Origin: Amycolatopsis alba DSM 44262
GTDB taxonomy: Bacteria; Actinomycetota; Actinomycetes; Mycobacteriales; Pseudonocardiaceae
Assembly (NCBI RefSeq): GCF_000384215.1
Contig: NZ_KB913032.1
Coordinates: forward strand, 5,137,602 to 5,201,601
Direction of reading: 5' to 3'
Length of the DNA: 64,000 nucleotides
In this document: piece after piece, positions 52,401 through 60,343 of the stretch
Layout: every line of letters starts with the position of its first letter
How positions within the stretch are numbered: position 1 is the first letter of the stretch
Position numbers and translations under genes: made by a program
The notes under the pieces: generated by a model
The model's database searches: none
What the model saw: only the letters and a program-made list of their open reading frames with translations
Told to the model about the DNA's origin: nothing

Positions 52401-54367
52401 TGGCGGAGCTGCTGCGCCTGCGGTCCGCCGCCGGATTGCTGCGGTATCCGCCCGCCGCACGGGCCGCGGCTCAGCTGTTCTGGGCTTTCGGGGCCGAAGA
52501 AGCGGCGAAGTCCGCGTGGACGACGCGCGCCGCGTCGCTCGCGCGGGTGCGGGAGGCGTTCAGCCACACCACGGCGATCGACTCGCTGGCGGGCGAGTTC
52601 GCCGAGGCGATGGCCGCGTTCGCCGCGTCGTCCGGGCTGGCGCTGGACCTGGAATTCGCCGGTGAGTACCTGTTCGAGGAACTGGCCGACGCGTCGCCGG
52701 GGTTCGTCACCAGCGGCGGCGCGCGGACACTGCTCGACAAGTTCCGGCTCGACCGCCGGAGCTTCGCCGAAGACCTGCGTGCCCTCGAAGACCTCGCGGA
52801 TCGTCATCAGCTCGCCGAAGCCTGGCTTTCGTCCTTTGTGGACTCAGCCGGGATTCCCGGCGACGAGCTGGCCGAGGCCGTCGCGATGGAACTCGCCGAG
52901 CTGCCGCGCTACGACTCGTCGGCGGAGCTTTCGGCCACCGTGGACGGTCTGCTCGGCTCGCATCCGCGGATCGTCAACCGGTCCCTGACGCTGCGGCTGG
53001 ACGAGACGCTGGCGAGGACCGGGCGGTTCCGGCGTGACCGGGTGCCGGGTTTCCGGGCGTACCAGCGGCAGCGCAACGAACTGGTGGCGGCGGAACGGGA
53101 CAGGCTGCGGCTGGCCGAGTACAAGCCGAAGGTGATGAGCGCCTTCGTGCGCAACAGGCTGCTCGACGAGGTCTACCTGCCGTTGATCGGCGACAACCTC
53201 GCGAAGCAGCTCGGTGCGACCGGTGACGCCCGTCGCACCGACCAGTCCGGGCTGTTGTTGCTGATCTCGCCGCCGGGGTACGGCAAGACGACGCTCATGG
53301 AGTACGTCGCGAGCAGGCTCGGACTGGTGTTCGTCAAGGTGAACGGGCCGGCGCTCGGGCACGAGGTCACGTCGGTGGATCCGGCGGACGCGCCCAACGC
53401 GACCGCGCGGCAAGAGGTCGAGAAGATCTCGTTCGCGCTGGAGCAGGGCAACAACGTGCTCTTGTACCTGGACGACATCCAGCACACCTCGCCGGAGCTG
53501 CTGCAGAAGTTCATCTCGCTGTGCGACGCGCAGCGGCGGATGGAAGGTGTGTGGGAGGGCCGGACGCGGACCTACGACCTGCGGGGCAAGCGGTTCGCCG
53601 TCTGCATGGCCGGTAACCCGTACACCGAACAGGGCAAGCGGTTCCGGATCCCGGACATGCTCGCCAACCGCGCGGACGTATGGAACCTCGGCGATGTCCT
53701 GTCGGGCAAGGAAGACCTGTTCGCACTGAGCTATATCGAGAACTCGCTCACCGCGAACACCGTGCTCGCGCCACTGGTTTCGCGGGAAAGGTCCGATGTG
53801 GACGTTCTCGTGCGGCTGGCCCGCGGCGACGGCTCGGTGCGGGCGGATCAGCTGAAGCACGCGTACTCGGCGACCGAACTGGAGCAGATCCTCGCCGTGC
53901 TGCGGAAACTGATCCAGGTGCAGCGGATCGTTTTGGCGAACAATCAGGCGTACATCGCCTCGGCGGCGCAGGCGGACGCGTCCCGTGTCGAACCGCCGTT
54001 CCAGCTGCAGGGTTCGTACCGGAACATGAACAAGCTCGCCGGACGGATCGTGCCCGCGATGAACGACGCCGAACTGGAAGCGCTGATCGACGACCACTAC
54101 GCCGGTGAAGCGCAGACGCTCACTTCGGGCGCCGAGGCCAACCTGCTCAAACTGGCCGAATTGCGCGGACGCCTGAGCGCCTCGGAGGCGCAGCGGTGGG
54201 CGGACGTGAAGGCGGCTTACCTGCGGGCGCAGGCGCTCGGCGGCGATGACGAAGACCCGATGAGCCGAGCCGTCGGCGCGATGGGCCTGCTGGCGGATCG
54301 GGTCGGCGCGGTCGAGGCGGCGATCGAACGGGCTTCGGAACGGATGGTCGTTCGCGACGTCATGTAG
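49484..54367 (+). CDS. Giant AAA+ ATPase of the DUF3686 'DNA repair ATPase' family
   Basis: A 1,627-residue protein. Residues about 60-500 look like the family's beta-rich N-terminal region (GYNVFIGLKPETTVDDVFSLH, VPAEELPGLLRDEQFVRDFAELYRYYRQAKLLQLRRVEGKLLAVFQIG), and the middle 550-1,200 is helical with coiled-coil stretches. The AAA+ core begins near 1,260: Walker A SPPGYGKTT, Walker B LLYLDDIQH, and AGNPYTEQGKRFRIPDMLANRADVW holds sensor and Arg-finger positions. The name 'DNA repair ATPase' for this family rests on annotation rather than on biochemistry I know of. Start GTG at 49484 overlaps the flotillin stop (GTGA), which argues for a membrane-linked remodelling role. Confidence 0.85.
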   Translation: MTATEPAAGTEQLDAGTYEVLRARLAAQAAELAKRADELNTARLGVFGSAQLALIGTERIRTANNCVPRDVVSVGGRMLFGYNVFIGLKPETTVDDVFSLHGFSHDEEAFRFDDVPAEELPGLLRDEQFVRDFAELYRYYRQAKLLQLRRVEGKLLAVFQIGPRTEDIRVLRWGIAADGKVSYVDSRGERDHVFPPSHDFEWIETSREQHVLGRHPHISIEDEVFVETVGGNLTIKVENNTETGEGVYSEPVDEPLQSLADAEVSYARIGPLILLRMLPYKETEHRYLVFNTRTRDVVRLDGIGQACQRLPEDHGIIFPGGYYLDTGISKTFDTTVDELEFERVIRSPNGEDVLYVFHARAEGRSLLLPYNVIRKEVSNPIPCHGYSLFDDGTMVLFRALSDEPSRVHPMQVWRTPFQSDTFAASQPAGTGPLERVGNADLVRGISDCLSIGRMVGEMAPSAAVFEALIAACARVFDHYHWLGEAELGDLRSPLSDVRVTAEQVLDEFETVTSLTAQAAEAVEEAAAETASLVRRVRGEALNAADAWVRRLAEMHRARGHLVTVRELRYVDTDRVDKVIADLDTEFGEAAQRAVRFLQGEDAFTSYHAEVDRLVEAAGAIATVAEAIPVAEQLDEQSGGLEVLTDVVGGLDIADAVVRTKILERVGEVIGGVNRARATLDARRKELLETEGRAEFAAEFALLAQAITGGLAVADTPDRCDEQLGRLLLQLENLESRFGEFDDFLVSLGEKRTDVYEAFSSRKQALLDERARRADRLVDSAERILTSVTRRVGTLGSVDEINTYFASDPMVAKLRSVVAELRDLGDQVRAEELEGRVKAARQEAGRALRDRLDLYGEGGETIRLGRNTFAVNTQDIDLTLVPHDGGMKFAITGTDYRSPVRDPSFEATRPYWDQLLVSESPEVYRAEYLATSILLEKPELPETELLEVVRRVAGDRYDEGYARGVHDHDAAAILAELLRLRSAAGLLRYPPAARAAAQLFWAFGAEEAAKSAWTTRAASLARVREAFSHTTAIDSLAGEFAEAMAAFAASSGLALDLEFAGEYLFEELADASPGFVTSGGARTLLDKFRLDRRSFAEDLRALEDLADRHQLAEAWLSSFVDSAGIPGDELAEAVAMELAELPRYDSSAELSATVDGLLGSHPRIVNRSLTLRLDETLARTGRFRRDRVPGFRAYQRQRNELVAAERDRLRLAEYKPKVMSAFVRNRLLDEVYLPLIGDNLAKQLGATGDARRTDQSGLLLLISPPGYGKTTLMEYVASRLGLVFVKVNGPALGHEVTSVDPADAPNATARQEVEKISFALEQGNNVLLYLDDIQHTSPELLQKFISLCDAQRRMEGVWEGRTRTYDLRGKRFAVCMAGNPYTEQGKRFRIPDMLANRADVWNLGDVLSGKEDLFALSYIENSLTANTVLAPLVSRERSDVDVLVRLARGDGSVRADQLKHAYSATELEQILAVLRKLIQVQRIVLANNQAYIASAAQADASRVEPPFQLQGSYRNMNKLAGRIVPAMNDAELEALIDDHYAGEAQTLTSGAEANLLKLAELRGRLSASEAQRWADVKAAYLRAQALGGDDEDPMSRAVGAMGLLADRVGAVEAAIERASERMVVRDVM

Positions 54368-55310
54368 GGCTTTTCTCGGCAGCCGGAGCCCGGCTGCCGA
54401 GAAGGCCCAGCTGAGCCACCGTCAGCCGCTCCACCAAAGCAACAGCCCGATACCCCTCACCACCGGAAACCACCGTCACCGGGCCGGCGACGTGCGGGTA
54501 CTCCTGCGCCACCCGCAGCGCGTCCGAGACCCGTTCGACAGGCCACCCCAGCGCGTCCGCGAGTGCCGGGGAGGAAAGTGCGCGCCCCGCGTGGAGGAGA
54601 GCGGCGAGTGCCGTCACCGCGTCGCCGACGTAGACGGCGACGCGGTCGTCCAGCATGACTTCGTTGATGCGCGCGTGGAAGCGGGAGAGGTCGTCCATGC
54701 GGGCGCCCGCGGGTGTCGAGGTGCCGAGGACTTCGGCGCCCTGGCGGGCGATCTTGATCCATTCCTGGTTCGCCCGGACGCTTTCGGCCCAGACCCGCTG
54801 CGGCATCTCGTCGTCGATGACGTACTGCTCCCGCCTGCCGTCCCGTTCCCGCCGGAGCAGGGCCTGCGTTTCGAGGTAGCGGACGGCGTGCGAGATCGAC
54901 GCCGGGCTGACCTGGAGCCGCCGGGCGAGTTCCGCCGCGGTGAGGACGCCTTCGTCGCTGACGGACAGGCAAGCGAGCACCCGCGACATCATCCGGGGCA
55001 GCCCGGTCGCCACCATCATCTCGGCGAAGTCGGTCTCGAAGGTACGCACGGCCTCCAGATCCCGTCCGTACCCGTTCGTGACGACGGGGGCGGCCCGTGA
55101 CAGCGGTTTGCGGCGCCGGGCCCGTTCCCCGGTGACCCGGCTCGCTTCGTCGGCGCGGTAGCCGGACTGGCCGCTGTTGCGCGCGACCTCGCGGCTGATC
55201 GTCGACGTCGGGCGCCCGAGCCGCCGGGCGATCTCGGCGTATCCGAGGCCGTCCTTGAGCCAGGCCGCGATCAGCCGGCGGTCTTCCAGCGTCAGCCTGC
55301 CGCCCGGCAT
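54360..55310 (-). CDS. Regulator with N-terminal IS30-type HTH and GbsR/MarR winged helix
   Basis: A 316-residue regulator with two DNA-binding parts. Residues 5-45 (LTLEDRRLIAAWLKDGLGYAEIARRLGRPTSTISREVARN) match the HTH_38 of IS30 transposases but no transposase catalytic domain follows. Residues about 85-170 hold a MarR/GbsR winged helix (LTAAELARRLQVSPASISHAVRYLETQALLRRERDGRREQYVI). The ATG at 55310 follows GGAGGT. It is divergent from the P450-ferredoxin pair, and repeated TGCAAC/GTTGCA boxes lie between. Its last eight bases overlap the AAA+ gene end, and its final codons form the terminator hairpin. Confidence 0.85.
   Translation of the reverse strand: MPGGRLTLEDRRLIAAWLKDGLGYAEIARRLGRPTSTISREVARNSGQSGYRADEASRVTGERARRRKPLSRAAPVVTNGYGRDLEAVRTFETDFAEMMVATGLPRMMSRVLACLSVSDEGVLTAAELARRLQVSPASISHAVRYLETQALLRRERDGRREQYVIDDEMPQRVWAESVRANQEWIKIARQGAEVLGTSTPAGARMDDLSRFHARINEVMLDDRVAVYVGDAVTALAALLHAGRALSSPALADALGWPVERVSDALRVAQEYPHVAGPVTVVSGGEGYRAVALVERLTVAQLGLLGSRAPAAEKSPT
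54367..54408. terminator. Terminator hairpin lying inside the end of the GbsR-type gene
   Basis: GGGCTTTTCTCGGCAGCCGG (54367-54386) pairs with CCGGCTGCCGAGAAGGCCC (54390-54408) around AGC, with one bulge. It starts at the AAA+ gene stop, so it ends that message. On the other strand it is coding, specifying the last 14 residues (GSRAPAAEKSPT region) of the regulator. Confidence 0.75.
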
Positions 55311-55342
55311 GGGCACCTCCTGTGCGTTCACTCGCAGGTCAG

Positions 55343-55454
55343 TGCAACGACGTGTTGCATTCATCGGCAAGACCGTTGCAACGATTTCGAGAAATCTACC
55401 AGCTATAACGCATAAAATGCCAGAGCGGAGCTTTGGGCAAAGAATAAATGCAAC
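55343..55454. promoter_or_regulatory. Cluster of TGCAAC/GTTGCA boxes in the regulator-P450 promoter
   Basis: Boxes are TGCAAC-GACGT-GTTGCA (55343-55359, an inverted repeat), GTTGCAAC (55375-55382, a palindrome) and TGCAAC (55449-55454). The gap between the two starts is unusually AT-rich for this window (CTATAACGCATAAAATG) and must hold both promoters. The repeated box is the likely binding site of the GbsR/IS30-HTH regulator. Confidence 0.7.
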
Positions 55455-55494
55455 GTAGCCTTTGGTCATGGCTGAAGATCTGGGAGGAACAGCT

Positions 55495-56697
55495 ATGACG
55501 ACCTCGGTACCGCATCTCGCGGAGATTCCCCTCGAACGGCCGAAGGGCTGCCCGTTCGACCCGCCCGCCGAACTCGGCCCGCTGCGCGACGAGCATCCGC
55601 TCGTCCGGCTCACCTTTCCTGACGGTCACGAAGGCTGGCTCGCGACGGGGCACGCGATCGTCCGGGAAATCACCGCGGACACGCGGTTCAGTTCACGGCA
55701 GGAGCTGCTGCACTCGCCGCTGCCGGGGCCCTCGGCGATGGTGGTGCCGCCACCCGCGGAGCCGGGCATGTTCATCAAGATGGACGGCGAGGAGCACTCG
55801 CGTTACCGCAAGACGCTCACCGGCAAGTTCACCGTCCGCCGGATGCGGCAGCTCACCGAACGGGTCGAGCAGGTGACCATCGAGCACCTCGACGCGATGG
55901 AGCGGCAGGGGACGACCGCCGATCTGGTGACGGCTTTCGCACAGCCCATTCCGGCGCTGATGATCTGCGAGCTGCTCGGCGTCCCCTACGACGATCACGA
56001 ATTCTTCCGGCGCAACGTCGCACCGTTGAACCGGCCGGACGCCTCGCTCGAGGAGCAGGGGGCGGCCATCAACGCGCTGGGGGAGTACCTCTACCGGCTC
56101 ATCGTGGCCAAACGGGCCGAGCCGACCGACGACATCCTCGGCGAACTCGCGGCGACCGAACTCACCGAAGTGGAACTCACCAGCATCGCGTTCCTCTTGC
56201 TGGGGGCAGGTTTGGACACCACGGCCAACATGCTGGCGCTGGGCACGTTCGCGCTGCTGCGGAATCCGGACCAGCTCGCCGCCCTGCGCGAGGACCCGGA
56301 GAGCATCGACGGCGCGATCGAGGAGCTCCTGCGCTACCTGGCGATCCCGCACACCGGGGTGCGCACCGCGCTGGAAGACGTCGAGATCGGCGGACAGCTC
56401 GTCAAGGCGGGGGAACCGGTCGCGATCTCGGTGCTGGCCGCCAACCGCGACCCGCTGAAGTTCCCCGATCCCGACCGGCTCGACCTCGGCCGCAAGGCCG
56501 CCGGGCACCTGTCCTTCGGGCACGGTGTCCACCAGTGCCTCGGCCAGCAGCTCGCGCGTGTCCAGATGAAGGTCGCCTTCGCCGGGCTGCTCGCCAGGTT
56601 CCCGTCGCTGCGCCTGGCCGTTCCGGCCGACGAGGTCCCGCTGCGGACGGATTCCGACATCTACGGGGTGTACGCGCTCCCGGTGGCGTGGGACTGA
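55495..56697 (+). CDS. Cytochrome P450
   Basis: A 400-residue bacterial class I P450. The I-helix motif GAGLDTTAN (about residues 237-245), the ELLRYL K-helix ExxR, and the heme loop FGHGVHQCLG with Cys348 are all present. CYP105/107-like sequence features such as MIKMDGEEHSRYRKTLTGKFTVRRM are visible. It oxidises an unknown small molecule. The ATG at 55495 is used because GGGAGGA lies seven bases upstream; an in-frame ATG at 55462 lacks one. The ferredoxin that feeds it electrons starts 5 bases downstream. Control by the divergent IS30-HTH/GbsR regulator is inferred. Confidence 0.93.
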   Translation: MTTSVPHLAEIPLERPKGCPFDPPAELGPLRDEHPLVRLTFPDGHEGWLATGHAIVREITADTRFSSRQELLHSPLPGPSAMVVPPPAEPGMFIKMDGEEHSRYRKTLTGKFTVRRMRQLTERVEQVTIEHLDAMERQGTTADLVTAFAQPIPALMICELLGVPYDDHEFFRRNVAPLNRPDASLEEQGAAINALGEYLYRLIVAKRAEPTDDILGELAATELTEVELTSIAFLLLGAGLDTTANMLALGTFALLRNPDQLAALREDPESIDGAIEELLRYLAIPHTGVRTALEDVEIGGQLVKAGEPVAISVLAANRDPLKFPDPDRLDLGRKAAGHLSFGHGVHQCLGQQLARVQMKVAFAGLLARFPSLRLAVPADEVPLRTDSDIYGVYALPVAWD

Positions 56698-56702
56698 TCG
56701 CC

Positions 56703-56882
56703 ATGCGGCTCGAAGTCGACCGGGAACGCTGTGTGGGCGCGGGGATGTGCGTGCTGACCGCGCCGGAGGTGTTCGAACAGGACGAGGAAGACGGCCGGGT
56801 CCGGTTGCTGGACCCGGAACCGGCCGCGATCGGCGACGCCGTGCAGTTGTGCCCGGCGGCCGCGATCACGGCCGCGGACTGA
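56703..56882 (+). CDS. [3Fe-4S] ferredoxin partner of the P450
   Basis: A 59-residue acidic ferredoxin. Cys10, Cys16 and Cys50 (followed by Pro) are the three cluster ligands; Ala/Gly at 13-14 stands where a fourth Cys would be, giving a [3Fe-4S] cluster as in Streptomyces SuaB/SoyB. It delivers single electrons from a ferredoxin reductase, not encoded here, to the P450 whose stop is five bases upstream. The ATG at 56703 is chosen because the longer upstream frame only shadows the P450. Confidence 0.92.
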   Translation: MRLEVDRERCVGAGMCVLTAPEVFEQDEEDGRVRLLDPEPAAIGDAVQLCPAAAITAAD

Positions 56883-56894
56883 GTCGTCGGTCCT

Positions 56895-56927
56895 GGTCAG
56901 GGGGTGCCGGGCGGGCACCCCCTGACC
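56895..56927. terminator. Bidirectional hairpin terminator after the ferredoxin and snapalysin genes
   Basis: GGTCAGGGGGTGCC (56895-56908) pairs perfectly with GGCACCCCCTGACC (56914-56927) around GGGCG. It lies 12 bases after the ferredoxin stop and 5 before the snapalysin stop, so it serves both convergent genes. Confidence 0.85.
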
Positions 56928-56932
56928 GGGGA

Positions 56933-57484
56933 TCAGCCGATCTCCGCGAGGACCTTGCCCGCGTCGGCGTTCCGCACGGCGGTGCCGCCGTAGTTCCGCT
57001 GGACCTGGGCCTTCTCCTGGGCGTTCGGGTTCACGTTGGCGCAGCTGACGCCACCGGTCGAACCCGACATCAGCGACGAGCACGGCCCCGGCTTCACGTC
57101 GGGCAGGCCGAGGCTGTGGCCCAGTTCGTGCGAGGCGATCCGGGTCTTGTTGTAGCCCTGCTGGACGGCCTGCCTGCCGTACCAGACGGTGACCGTGCCG
57201 CTCGGGCGGACCGGCCCGAGGGTGGCGCGCGGCCAGCCGTTGTCGGCGACGATCCGGATGTTGACCCGCTGCCCCGGCGTCGCCTTCACGAGACGGACGT
57301 TGGTGACGTTGGTGTTCCAGACGTTGACGCCGGCGGCAACGTCTGCCTTGAACTCCGCGGCCTGGCTGTCGTCGTAGGTCAGGGTGGTCGCCAACATCTC
57401 GGCGGCACCGGCGGAGGGTGCCGAGAGCACCGAGATGGAGAGCGCGGCGCCGGTGAGCACCGCGGCGAAGGTACGTCGAAGCAC
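56933..57484 (-). CDS. Snapalysin-type secreted metalloprotease (M7)
   Basis: A 183-residue secreted protease. The signal peptide RRTFAAVLTGAALSISVLSAPSAGA ends near residue 27, and HELGHSLGLPD at 119-129 is the M7 HExxHxxGxxD zinc site, in which Asp replaces the third His. PGPCSSLMSG supplies the Met-turn, and two Cys form the usual disulfide. Mature length (about 155) is close to that of Streptomyces small neutral protease SnpA. In Streptomyces snpA is flanked by a divergent LysR regulator, which is absent here: the 193-base divergent gap leads to the WD40-KAP gene instead. Confidence 0.9.
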   Translation of the reverse strand: MLRRTFAAVLTGAALSISVLSAPSAGAAEMLATTLTYDDSQAAEFKADVAAGVNVWNTNVTNVRLVKATPGQRVNIRIVADNGWPRATLGPVRPSGTVTVWYGRQAVQQGYNKTRIASHELGHSLGLPDVKPGPCSSLMSGSTGGVSCANVNPNAQEKAQVQRNYGGTAVRNADAGKVLAEIG

Positions 57485-57677
57485 GTTGAACTCCTCGCGT
57501 TAAGGCGTGCTGGAATTTCGGAGCAGTGTCGACACTTTTTTGTTCTGGCAAGAGGACCTGTGCGTAATCCTCCGTTGCCTCCGCGTGATGTTAGGACCTG
57601 CCGAGGTCGTCGGGGTACCCGCCGATAGTCGCCTGTCGTTAACCACGATCTTGACGTGACCGGAAGACTGTGCCGTT

Positions 57678-60308
57678 ATGACGACGGCGCGTTTCACCGG
57701 ACACGAAGAACCGATCCTCGCGGTCGCGGTGACGGGAAACCGGCTGGTCACCGGCGGTGCGGATCGGACGGTCCGGGTCTGGGACCTGGAGACCGGCGTC
57801 CAGCGTTTCGCGTTGAGCGGCCACGATCGGCCGGTGCTCGCGGTGGGCATCTCAGGTCACCACGTGGTCGGTTGCGATGGTGCGACGGTCCGGCGCTGGC
57901 GGCTCGCCGGTCGTGAGGCGTATCCCCCGGAGGTCCAGACCACCAAGCGGACCGTCGCGGTCGCGGTGGCGAAGGACTTCGCCGTGTCCGGCTCGGGAAG
58001 CGTGGTCGAGGTCCGGCGGCTGGACGGCGTGACCGTGCGGGGTCTGCGCACCGGCGGCCCGGAGGTCGAATCGGTCGCGGTGACCCCGGACGGCCGGGTG
58101 GTCGTCGCCGGCGACGACACCGGTGGAGTCCGGCTGTGGGACAAGGAAGTCGTTTCCCACTACCGGTTCGACGGCGCGGGCACGGTCCGCGTCGTCGCGG
58201 TTTCGGCCGACGGCGAGCGGGTGCTGTCCGGCGACGGCGAGACGGTCCGGTTGTGGGGGCGCAACGGCGATCCGGCCCTCGTCTTCCCCGGCCACGCCGG
58301 GGTGGTGCGGACGCTGGCCTTCAGCCCGGACGGCAAACTGGTGTTCTCCGGCGGTTCCGGTGGCGAGGTCTGCGTCCGCGAGATCGACGACCCGGCCGGG
58401 TACACCCTCCTCAAGGGACACCGGGGGAACGTCCGCGCGATCGCCTGCACGGCGCGCAACGAGAAGATCGTCACGGTCGGGGACGACGGCACGATCCGGG
58501 TGTGGGACCGCTTCGGCAACCAGATCGACGGCACCGGTTTCGTCGAGCCCAAACCGGGGCGGGCGCGCCCGCGGATCACGCCCGACGTCGAAAGCCCGCT
58601 CGACCTGATCGGCTTCCAGGACGACGTGCGCACCCTCGCCGCGGTCATCGCCGACCGCGAGACCAGCCCGCCGTTGTGCGTCGCGCTGCTGGGCCCCTGG
58701 GGGTCCGGCAAGTCCAGTTTCGTGCGGCAGGTGACCGACCGGGTGGCCGAACTGGCGCGCAGGTCCCGCGGCGACGCCGCCACCAGCGTGTTCGCCGGCG
58801 AGATCCGGCAGATCCGGTTCAACGCCTGGCAGTACCACGACGACCACCTGTGGGTCGGGCTGGTTGACCATCTGTTCCGGAACCTCGGCGCGCCCGAGAC
58901 GCACGCGGACGCAGGCGAGGTCCGGGCCGAACGTGAGCGGTTGCGGACCCGGCTCGCGGGTCTCCGTGCCATCAAAGCGGATTCCCCGCTGACCTGGCGC
59001 TGGCGGCTTTTGGTGTCCGGGGTGGACCGGGCCGAACGGCGACGGCGGCGTCTCGCCGTCGCGGGCTACGCGGTCTCCGGTGTGCTCGGCCTCGTCGCGG
59101 CGATCACCGGCTGGGCCTTGTGGCACAACGCGATCCTCGCCGCGGCGGGCGCCGTCGTCGCGCTCGGCGCCGTGCTGACCCCGGCGCTCACCACCGCCAG
59201 GGCGGCGCTCGCGCCGGTCAAGTCCACATTGGACAAACTGCGCGGAGACGTCGAGAAGCGGGCGGAACGCTTCGAGACCGAGGTCCGGGAGACCGAGGAA
59301 CGGCTCCGGCGGCTGGACGCGGCCACCCGGCTCGGTGACCTGATCGAAGAAGCGAAAACCGGCAGATACGGGGACTACCAAGGCGTTTTCGCCCGTGTCC
59401 GGGAGGATCTCGCGGACCTCAGCGCCGATCTGGCCGGCGCGCGAGCCGAATGGCAGCTGGCGGGCGGCAAGGGCGCACCGCCGCTGGAACGCATCGTGCT
59501 CTACATCGACGACCTCGACCGCTGCCCGCCGTCGAAGGTGATCGAGGTGCTCGCGGCGGTCCATCTGCTGCTGGCCCTGCCCGCGTTCGTCGTCGTGGTG
59601 GCCGTCGATCCGCGGTGGTTGCGGCGATGCCTCGACCAGCACCACGAAGAGCTTTTCGGCGCCGGGGAAGCGCGGCGGACCGAGTACCTCGACAAGATCT
59701 TCCAGATCGTGTTCGCCTTGCGCCCCATGGGAGCCGCGGCCGACGAACTGATCGACGCCCTGATGCCGATCGAAGGACGGGAGCCGGCGCCGCACGGGCG
59801 CGAAGAATGGCCGGAGGACGGGGACACCGCCGAAAGCGGCGAAAACGGCGAACCGGTGGAAGTGCTCGTCGAGGAAACGGCCCCGCCGACGTTCTACAAC
59901 ATGCGGCCGGACCGGTTGCGGCTCACCGAGGTCGAACGCGCTTTCGTGCACGTGTTGCGGAAAAAGCTCAACACACCGCGCGAGATCCGGAAACTGATCA
60001 ACCTGTACCGGCTCGTGCGCATCGGCATCCCGGACGCGGAACTGGCGCGGTTCGTCGGCGGCCCCTACCGGGCGGTGCTGGTCCTGCTGACCCTGCTGGT
60101 CGCCGATCCGGACGCCGCACGCTCGACCTTCATCGCGCTTTCCGGCGGCGACTCGTTGCAGGAGGCCTTTCCACCTGAATGGCGGCTAGACGTCGAATCC
60201 TTCGATGATCTACAGGTCTATCGGAATTGGGTGGGCACTCTCGCCCGCTTCAGTTTCGAAACCTACGATCTGGTGACCGGGGAAATGGAAGCGGGAACCA
60301 CGTTGTAG
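57678..60308 (+). CDS. WD40-repeat KAP-family P-loop NTPase
   Basis: An 876-residue fusion. Residues 5-290 hold about seven WD40-like blades (FTGHEEPILAVAVTGNRLVTGG.DRTVRVWD and five more), which form a protein-binding propeller. A KAP NTPase follows: Walker A GPWGSGKSS near 337, NAWQYHDDHLWVGLVDHLF, a membrane hairpin inserted in the domain (about 462-500), Walker B VLYIDDLDRCP near 607, and DKIFQIVF. KAP NTPases act at membranes and occur in conflict and signalling systems; the WD40 part suggests a sensor or adaptor. It starts an apparent operon with a VWA/binding-protein fusion 35 bases downstream and a small membrane protein. Confidence 0.85.
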   Translation: MTTARFTGHEEPILAVAVTGNRLVTGGADRTVRVWDLETGVQRFALSGHDRPVLAVGISGHHVVGCDGATVRRWRLAGREAYPPEVQTTKRTVAVAVAKDFAVSGSGSVVEVRRLDGVTVRGLRTGGPEVESVAVTPDGRVVVAGDDTGGVRLWDKEVVSHYRFDGAGTVRVVAVSADGERVLSGDGETVRLWGRNGDPALVFPGHAGVVRTLAFSPDGKLVFSGGSGGEVCVREIDDPAGYTLLKGHRGNVRAIACTARNEKIVTVGDDGTIRVWDRFGNQIDGTGFVEPKPGRARPRITPDVESPLDLIGFQDDVRTLAAVIADRETSPPLCVALLGPWGSGKSSFVRQVTDRVAELARRSRGDAATSVFAGEIRQIRFNAWQYHDDHLWVGLVDHLFRNLGAPETHADAGEVRAERERLRTRLAGLRAIKADSPLTWRWRLLVSGVDRAERRRRRLAVAGYAVSGVLGLVAAITGWALWHNAILAAAGAVVALGAVLTPALTTARAALAPVKSTLDKLRGDVEKRAERFETEVRETEERLRRLDAATRLGDLIEEAKTGRYGDYQGVFARVREDLADLSADLAGARAEWQLAGGKGAPPLERIVLYIDDLDRCPPSKVIEVLAAVHLLLALPAFVVVVAVDPRWLRRCLDQHHEELFGAGEARRTEYLDKIFQIVFALRPMGAAADELIDALMPIEGREPAPHGREEWPEDGDTAESGENGEPVEVLVEETAPPTFYNMRPDRLRLTEVERAFVHVLRKKLNTPREIRKLINLYRLVRIGIPDAELARFVGGPYRAVLVLLTLLVADPDAARSTFIALSGGDSLQEAFPPEWRLDVESFDDLQVYRNWVGTLARFSFETYDLVTGEMEAGTTL

Positions 60309-60343
60309 CTACACTTGCGCGCTACAACGGCGAGGGGCGGCGT

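Noticed and set aside
48623..52807. 1,394-codon open frame on the minus strand opposite the flotillin and AAA+ genes
   Set aside because: The translation is a low-complexity Arg/Asp/Val/Leu shadow with no domain, and the plus strand carries well-supported genes; long antisense frames arise from strong third-position G/C bias.
54360..55310. IS30 transposase remnant
   Set aside because: Only the small HTH is IS30-like; the rest is an intact GbsR/MarR regulator, and no catalytic DDE domain or terminal repeats are present.
57852..59951. 699-codon minus-strand frame opposite the WD40-KAP gene
   Set aside because: No recognisable domain and biased composition, while the plus strand shows WD40 and Walker motifs.
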